A stretch of DNA of 64,000 nucleotides, taken from positions 372,001-436,000 of the forward strand of contig JAGQDJ010000043.1 in assembly GCA_022885665.1 (NCBI GenBank). The letters are read 5' to 3'. Of the stretch, positions 53,167 to 62,100 are shown in pieces. This stretch comes from Triops longicaudatus (Eukaryota; Arthropoda; Branchiopoda; Notostraca; Triopsidae). The translations under genes and the position numbers were made by a program. Positions within the stretch are counted from its first letter, which is position 1; each line of letters begins with the position of its first letter. The notes below the pieces were generated by a model. The model did not search any database. It was not told where the DNA came from and worked only from the letters and a program-made list of their open reading frames with translations.

Positions 53167-56100
53167 CTAAAATAAAAGAAAAAGTTCATTTTACAACTAT
53201 TTACGGTACGAATTAAGCTATACTATAAATTCCATGTTTGCTTATTTCTGAATAACATTTGTTTATTTTAAAATACATTTTAGTTTAATCGGCTACAAAA
53301 TTATCGTTTTAACTCACTAACACCCACTATTTCAAACTAGTTAGACATTCTGCAGTTAAATTTAGTTCTATTTAATTTTGAAGTGCTTACCTTGCGTAAA
53401 CCCCCGTTTGCGCTGAAACTCCGTATCGCAATCATTAATTCTTCCCTGGGGTCCAATCCAGTCTTGGGAATCATTACCGGTTTGTGTAACGGGGTAGGAC
53501 GTAAGGTAGGTAACGTAGGAGGCGTCGGAACTGGAGCTGATGTTGGCCCAGGTGGCGAAATTGTCGCCGTTTTTTCGCTCAACTTACCAAGCTCCTCCAT
53601 TTCCAGCGGTTTCAACTCCGCGGACGGTCTCCGAGCTGAAACAATGAGTTTGTCGCGCATTGGATTGTTGGATTTCGGGTTCGTAGTTACGATGGTGTTG
53701 GCGGGACTGGGATTTTGACTGAGCAGAACGTCCGGTTTCAGAGGCGCAAAACCCCTTACTTCCGGCACTCTGATGGGGAACTGCATTTTGCGTAACGGCG
53801 CTGGCTTGAGTTCAAAAGGCTTGGGCGTACCAATCGAAGCTCTGCGCACTAATGTGGGTCTGAAAGGCACGTTGGCCGCAGCTGAAGGCGGAGCCAAATA
53901 TGCTGGTGGCTGGTTTGGTGTCACAGGACTAGGAACATCGTGGCTCTTACTAGTAACCAAAGCTGTGGAAGGTAAGGTCATTTGCTTCGTCAAAATTGGT
54001 TTCGTTTGCGCCTGGTTTTCCTGAGTAACTTTAAATTCCCCCTTGACGATTACTTTGGGTTCTTCTTTGAAAATTACTTTAGATTCTTCCTTTACGATAA
54101 CTTTGGGCTCTTCCTTTACAACTTTCAATTTGGACTCTGGAGCCACGGATGACTGCGACTGGAGGATTTTCACGTCCGAAGGTTTGGGAAGCGTGGGTGG
54201 CTTAATCAGAAGCTCGAGTTTGGACTGCTGAACTAGCTCACGCACGCTTTTACGCGTCTCCGATGATTGGGCTAGTTGATCAGGCAGAAAAAAGCTCGCA
54301 TCGCGACTAAAATCAATGATTTCGGATTTGGGACGGCCCGGGCGCCAAGGCTCCAACTTTATGGTGGGCGGACCCTGGTACCGGTATATGGGTTCTTTCG
54401 GAACTTGGTTCTCTGACGACGTAATTGCGTTTGTTACTGGCTTCTCAACCTCTATTGCAGGTTTTTCAGACATTTTGTCTTCGGTTTTCAGCTTTGTGGG
54501 TTGTTCAACAACATTTGCAATAGTTGTCTTTTCTTGGACGACCTGGACTTCTTCAACGATGTCAATTTTCTTAGTTGACTCTTCTCTCAGACTGGGAATC
54601 TTCTTCTCTAATCGTTCTTCGAAACTTCGGCACGTTTTCCATACTTGCTTGTCTGTACTTGCAGCAATGCTAGGCTCTTCTACCAAGTCTTCCCGTTTTG
54701 CTTCCACCGTAACTGGCTGCTTTGGCTCTTCCAATTCTTTCTCGACAATTTCACCCATTTTCTCTTGACTTGCAGAGGATTCTTTAGGCAGTTCAGCTTG
54801 CAGAGACTGGGACAGTTTGCTTTGTAATACTTGCTGATTGGTTAACAACTGTTGCTGCCAGCTTAAAAACTGTTGTTGCAGTCTAATGAATTCTTCTTGT
54901 AATTGCTGGTTACCCATATTCTCTGCTGCTTTAGAAAACAGCTGCTGTGCTTGCATAAAAAGCTCCAAGTTTACGGGCTGCGCTGTATCCGTCGAGGTGG
55001 GTGGAGCTACGGGCATTTCGGCTGTTTTCGTCAAAGTTGCAGGTGCTGTTATCGTTTCGACCGAAGAAGGAACGCACTCCGTATCGGAATTCGGTGTCTG
55101 AGCTAAAAGTTCTTGTTTCGCTTCAGTGGTATGCTGGAGCATTTGTTCGATTCGTGATGTAACGGCAGAGATTTCTGTTCCTTTGGCAAGCTCCTGGTCG
55201 TTTGCACCAAAGCTAGCTTGGCGTTTTAAAATTTTGGGTCTGCTAGGCAAAGCGAGGGATTCAGATTTTTGTAAACTAGAAACAGAGCCCCTTTTCTCGT
55301 CTTTGTCTTGAGGCGGTAACTCTCTGTTACGCTCATCATCTAAGCTTGACTCCAGGTATTTTTCTGTGGAAGTCTTTGTGAACGGCACAGGGGGGAAAGT
55401 CGCGTTGCCAGAACTCGACGCTGCATCCGTGGAACTCATCTCTGGTTGTTGGATAGTTCTAATATGATCAGTATCTTCTTCGTTATCACTGTGCGAAAAA
55501 ACGCTACTTTTGCGACTGCTTGAGTTACTACTGGAGGGCGTTTCCTTCACAGGAGCAGGATGCTCTGTAACTGCTACGTTTTCAAAGTGCTTCAAACTCA
55601 AGTCCAGTGCTTCTTCGGTTATTTCCTCTCTTTCTTCTTTTCTTTCTGTTCGGGTTTTTGGTGGTGAAGCTTCCACGTCCTTCGCTTCGGTTTTCTGAAT
55701 GTCTTTTTCTTCTGAAATTTTTGGGTCGTCAATTTCGCGAATATTTTTCTCCTCGACAACATGACAATTTACGTCAGCGATTGCCTCAGGGGTTTCTTGA
55801 CGTTGGTCGGCTTCATCCAGCACGCTTTCCGTCTTCTCTTTGAGGTCAGACCGCAACTCCAAGGAATTATCGTCAGTTTGGGATTCTTCGTTGATTTTCT
55901 CTGTTAAAACTAATATAGGTTCATCTTCTGTGGCGTTCGCGATCAAAATTTTTGGTGATTTCTTGACTTCGATAGGTACGATAACCTCTTCTTCCACTTC
56001 TTCAGGCTCCGTCCGTGTTTCGCCCACGTCCCACTTCAAGTCTTGGACAGCGTCAGTGACGTCTTTGCGTACAGGCTCTTCCACGAGTGGCATGGTTACT

Positions 56101-59100
56101 GTGGTTGTATCAGACAATGAGTCGGGACTTAGCGAACGACTGGGTGACTCTGAAGCGGACGTCATAGGTTCCAGGTTGCTGATAATGGGCGTGTCTTGGA
56201 ATGGAGTCGGTGGCTCAGGTAACTTGTACTCCCACGCGATGTAATCTTCGCTGAACTCTTCCTGCTCTTTTTCCGGCAAAGCTTCTATCGGTTCAAGCTG
56301 ATGCCCGTTGACCCGTTCTACAGATTCTCGGAAATTGTTTTCGTTTTTTTCCAAGACTTCGATGCCTTTCGGCTTCTTCACCACAACTGAATACAAGGCT
56401 TCTATGGGCTGATTCTCAGTCGCTTCTATAACTGGTTTCCGCTCCGACAAAACTTTTGACATTGGTCTGACTCGCTCGTAAATCCCATCTTCACCAGATT
56501 CTGCAGAGCTTTCCCGGTAAATTAAATTTTTCGTACCCTAGAGAAAAACAAAGTAAGTTCAAAATAGAAAACGAACATATGCATACATAGATACAAAAAA
56601 AGTAAACCTGGAACTTAGATGTGTCATACATTTGTAGTTTTGAATTCATAAAAATTGACTTACTTTGTCCCTACACGAAAACTCCGAAGATGTATCACTT
56701 CTAGGTCCAGTTTCTCCTCCTCCATTAAAGATGTCATCTGTCATTAAAGTAACAGATTAGTTAGTAAATTCTAGCTAGAGAAGGCTAGGCTTGATACGTT
56801 AGTTATTAGTTTTGTTTAACAAACATAGAAACATGCTTCGAGCACAGAACAAGCACGACAAGGAAACAAAATGAGGTTAATGAACTGAGAATACCAAACC
56901 AAGCCGACAGGTCCGAAACTTCCACCTTTTCCCATCGACTCAAGCCCAAGGATTGCTCAGATTGTCCATAGCTCATCGTTTTGCGAGTAACTCCTTTGTC
57001 AGAGTGACCCGTAACCGGCCCGGTATCACTAGCCGCCATGCTAGTAGAATCGCTTCCTAGATCTTCTTGCCAGAAATTTCCGTCGCTTGCACATCTCGGA
57101 AAAATCGACTCCGTTTCCCGGAACAAACTTTCTTCTCTTTTTTCATAATATTTATTCTTGGTTTGTGCCACATTTTCAGTCGAATCTTCCGATTCGGACG
57201 AACTCGGTGTACTCGGCGTGCTGTATTTTCGCGTGGAATAACGCAGCACGTGTTGTCCTTCCTTCACTTCCCTCGAGGATCGTTTCCTAAGCTTTCTCCG
57301 ACAAACATCTTTCTTTTCGATCAAGCTCACCTCTAACTGCATGTCTTCCCTACAATTTTTTGACGCACCGTTCGACACATTACTGTGTCTCCGTATGGTC
57401 AACTTAGGTACATCCGTCGGGAAAGAAGCTGTTGGCTTCTGATTGTCCGAAGGTGGCGAATTCCAATCAGGATTATTGAACGCTTTTTTCAATTGTCTGA
57501 CTTGTTTAGTTCTCAACGACTCAACGGAGGCGACGTCATCACTTGAACTGAATTCGGCTGTAGTTGTACTTAGGTCATAATGGATGGGGCCTCGTGGCCA
57601 GTCGTCAGGTACTTGCCATTGTCTGCGGGGTTTCGGTGGTGGTGCAAGTGAAGGAATAGTAGAGCTGGAAGAAAAGGACTCGCGTTTTTGTTGAAATAGA
57701 GACCAGTCGTCAATTTCTAAGTCGTCATCTACTGGGAGAGGTTGTAGAGACGCAGGAGCGGTCTTTTTACGCGGAGATGGTATTGGCGGCGTTTGGGGTG
57801 CTGCTGGTATGGCATTTTTCTGGGAAGAAATGGCGTCGACATGTCTAGATTTTGCGACGGAAGAAGCACGTGGAAGTGGTTGAGGCTGTGGTTGTTGCGA
57901 TTCTACCTTACGTGGTTCGGATGGACGAACTACTTGATGTAAGGAGGGGAAGTGAATAGTGGGTGGACCATGATAATTTTTTCCCGAAGCCGGAGTTCAA
58001 TCAAGTAAGGTCAGTAAGGAGAAGGCAACAGAAAAGGCCATGCAAGACAGAAGAGAGGGTTTTAGTAAGTGCTCCCCGTGCTAATCATGCACAACTTGTC
58101 CACACGAGTAAAAAGAGCAAATTAAATAAAAAGCAGAAACGTACGCAACACGATAACAAGATTCGTTTGAGACCTAAGTGAACAATCTATAGAAGATAAC
58201 ACTGTCCAAAGCTGACTGAACTTTGCCCAATTTTACTGCACTTAATTGTTTTAATTTATATAAAAACTAAATCTATAGACAACGAAAATTACAAATCCCA
58301 AAATAACAGCAAAAATATTGACATGAGAATGATAAAAAAAATTCGTGTAATACTAAACTAATTGCTTTTGAGGTTGTTAAGCATAAAGTTACTGTACTGA
58401 ACAGTAAAAGAAATAATTCGTAAATCACATCCGCAAATGCATTACTTAAACCTCGTGAGATTCCTTGAATATAATAGTTTCCGTTAGTTTTAAAGCCACG
58501 AAAAAAAATATTTTAAAATATTTTATGCTCATAGCGGGCATTGTGAAAAAATTTACAGACAAGCCGATAGCTGGAAACATACTGAGTTACATAATGTGTT
58601 GAAGTCAAACGCTGTTTTCTGAAGCGGCGTAAAAAAGTGAACATTAAGATAAAACACCCGGGGTACACGAATCGTGTTATCATTCGGTACGGTTAAGTAG
58701 GTTAGTTTACACAACTTCGCCTCTATCTTCCAAAACTTTGCCCAGTTCGTGTAAGAATGCATCCCAAGCTTCGGCATCGTTTCGGAAAGATAAAGGCACA
58801 GGCCCTGACCCTGACAGACGCTGACGATCTGTAGTACTAGTACTAGCGCTACTTTTTGGAGTCGAGGAGTATGGGCGGGGCTTACCTGTTACTTTCTCGC
58901 CGACAGGTGCAGCGCTACTATTACTACTACGCGAAGGAGTTCTATCTGTCGATACGGCAACAAAGGAAGAAACTATGGAAGAAGAAGTGGCGCTGACGGT
59001 GGAATCCGTCAAGCTGCTGCGGTGACTGGCAGTACCGGCTCCCACGGAAGAAGTAGGAGTGGTGGTGTTGGTAGTAGTTGTGGCACTAGCCGAAACGGTG

Positions 59101-62100
59101 CTACTGGAAAGAGCGGAAATGGGCGGAGGTGCAGGCGCTTTGCGTTTCTTGCTCGCGGACGTTAAGGACGTGTGAGAATGACTTTGGGTTTTGGTCAAAT
59201 TGCTCGAAGGGCCAGAGTGCAGAGCACTGGAATGGCTCAAGTTGATGACTGACACGGCCCGCGGACTCTGACCCACCCCCGGCGTCAATTTCGGCCTCAG
59301 GCGAGGTGGTGCAGCTACATCACTCAACGACGAAGTTCCCAGACTTTTCCTTGAAATGCAAAAAGCAAAAAAAAATTAGCATCATCGGGGCTGTCATAAT
59401 CCGTGTTTCATGACTACTGTAGGATTTTCTTTAGTAACACCATGCTTTTCGGGGACTGAGGAGTGGTTCTCATCACATCAGCTTGCTACTTCACATTTAC
59501 AGGTCTCTACCCGGACTTGTGGCATGTGTTGGGGTTTCTAACAGAACCTATACACGTAACACACTAAGTTGGGTTACGCGGTCATAATTTTGCTAGAATG
59601 AAGCAGCTTATGATAGGAGACAGTAATTATTTGTGTGAAAAGCATCGCAGTTCAACGCGTCTGTAGTGAAAAAAATCTATACGCTGTTGTTGAAATACAT
59701 AATAACTCATTTAACAAATGAAATTCGATAAGCTTGTTCTCCACCCCAAAAAAAGCCTTCGAATTCTAATTTGGTGAAGGTCTGCCTAAATGAGCGAAAG
59801 TGAGAGAGTGACTCGAGTGTGCTCTAGTCCGTAAAAATGTGCTGACATGTTTGCAAACTTTGGATCATTAAAGCTATCTTTAACATGCATATCCACTCAA
59901 CTCATTAAGACCGATTACGTCATTAACTGATCCAGTCTAATCAGGTTTGGCAGTCTGAGGATCTGGAATGACGGGATCGCCGTGGCATGACCGAGACGTG
60001 ACACTCATAAGTAAAGCACCAAAACAAAATGTCATCGTTGAGTTCAACAATATGCTCAAGATTAAGCAATGTCACGCCAATGGATGTTTTCATCTTTTGC
60101 ATTTTCATAACCTGAAAAAAAAAGCAAAATAACAAACACCCCTACAAGACTTACTGTGTTGGCTCACGCTCGCTGACAAGTGAAGACTCGTGACAGCCAC
60201 TTGATGAATCCGAGCCTTGTCTCGAATGAATGGGGCAGCCAGACTTATCAGTCGAAGAAGACGAGGATATCACCGAGGACGCTTTCTCTTCTTCTTTGAC
60301 GGGATGACTGCCGCTGTTACCATTCACGATCACAGGTGCATTCGGTGACGATTTGCTCCCCGGTGGCGGAGCTGGCGCCGGTCTCTTCTTTATGCGCGTA
60401 GGCGGATGAGGAGGTGGCATATCCGTTCCATTGGTTTCACGGCCCCCCCGCGGCGGCGAATTCCTGCTGGCCTGTACGGCCGGTGATTCTTTATTCACCG
60501 GCGATTCGTTCTTTACTGGTGTTTCGCTTTTCATTGGTGATTCATCGGTTATCGAAGGGCTCCGGAATTCAGTCCCATTCTGTAAGTATACATAAAAGGA
60601 ACGAAAGGCTCGACATCAACACATGCTTGCTATTAACAAAGTCCTAAAAAATATAAACTACACAATAATAACTATACATATCCGTATCAATTTCACTTTT
60701 TCACTTCTTAAAATTTATTATTTCACGTTATTACTGATTGTTTTTAAAGTACATGTTCTTAGCTAATTGTTTTTGTTTTTACTTTTGTATATACGTTATA
60801 GAATTTGTTACAATCGTTTTGGATTATGTTATAACATATAAAATTTATTCAATTTAAATTTTCAAGACTTCCCTGCTGTTAATTACTTTCAACTAGTTTT
60901 ATCAAATGGATGTTGAAAATCGAATAAGTAACAAAAATCTACAGCCAGAGATTGAAAACAAGGTAAATAGTCGTGAATATAGAAATATTAAAAAATTTGT
61001 AGAATTTACGTAGATCTGTTCATCATAGTATTTCGAAACAATACATTTCTCAACAGAATAGATTTGCCCTAAAAGAAGTTAAAATATACAAACGTGTTAT
61101 AAGAATTAACTTAAATAATAACAACTACAGTTAGTCTTTTCATATATAGATGGTTAAAACAGAAGTACTGCACGAAAATTCCATAATCACCTGACGGGGC
61201 GATTTTTTCCCGAAAACGAACCCAAAAATGCCCTTTTTCTTCTTTTCATATGCGGCAACTTCCGAGGTTGGTCGGCACAAACTTTTGCTGCTGCCGCTTT
61301 GCATGGCTGGCAAATCCGCTACAGACAATGGCGGCGAATTGTCACGTAAGGCAATGGTAATTTCTTGCAATTTGTAATCCGCTAAGGAACAACTGAGTCG
61401 GAGACGTTCATCCACGTTGGCTACAAAAGAACAACAAAAACACCACACAGGCAATGAAGACTTTGCTTACTTCATGCGCTTTTAATTTGCTCTGGAACAC
61501 AAGTTCCAAATTACGACTTCCAATGCCGTCCTTTCCTTTCCACCAAAATTGGCCATTTAAGATATTTCCCCAAAAACGCCCCAACTTACAAACGTGAACT
61601 CGACAAAGCAGGAAACTCGAAGTAAAAGATTCCCACGCGTGATTTCTGAAGTTTTAAAACCGTGCACTGTTCCATACGTAATGACTAACGCTCAACTGAA
61701 CACCCGTTTTTGCCCCTTTTTCCAAGTCAAGAAGCTTTAAGGTATCCGAGTTAATAGTTTCGCTCAAAGCTTGGACTTCTACAACACTGGCACCCAGCTT
61801 TGCTTCGTAAACGATAATAAAGTCCAGTTAAAATATTCTCGAGCACAGATTAGACGCCAAGTTGTTATCTACGCAGCAGAATTCCAAGCTCCTGGGGTTT
61901 TCTGGATAATGTGTGTGTGTGCACTGTACTATCGCTCGCCAAAGCCCAGACAACGAAACGATAATCAACTTCTCGAGTTCTAACGTTAGGGACTTTTCAA
62001 CGACTTCCCCACAAGTGACGCTTTGTATCGAAGAGAAAAGGAGCGGAGCTCCTGTTCCCATCTTGGCGCAGCACGTAATTAAGCTTTAGCATTTCACGTA

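Larger units (their letters stand above)
51082..53336. other. Intergenic gap between convergent genes (3' UTRs)
   Basis: Probable ERG 3' UTR from 51082 to about 51.9 kb, then A/T-rich spacer and, from the other side, the COBL-like 3' UTR. No gene recognised; open frames here are short and lack homology. Confidence 0.5.

Noticed and set aside
56806..56894. Hydrophobic C-terminal tail (FGILSSLTSFCFLVVLVLCS) resembling a membrane anchor
   Set aside because: It lies past the donor TTTG|GTATTC, and splicing there gives a phase-correct join to the exon at 56737. A retained-intron form is possible but unsupported.
59941..60135. 64-codon minus-strand frame with an acceptor-like CAG
   Set aside because: The incoming phase 2 from 60155 puts a TGA two codons in, while skipping to 59349 keeps the frame.
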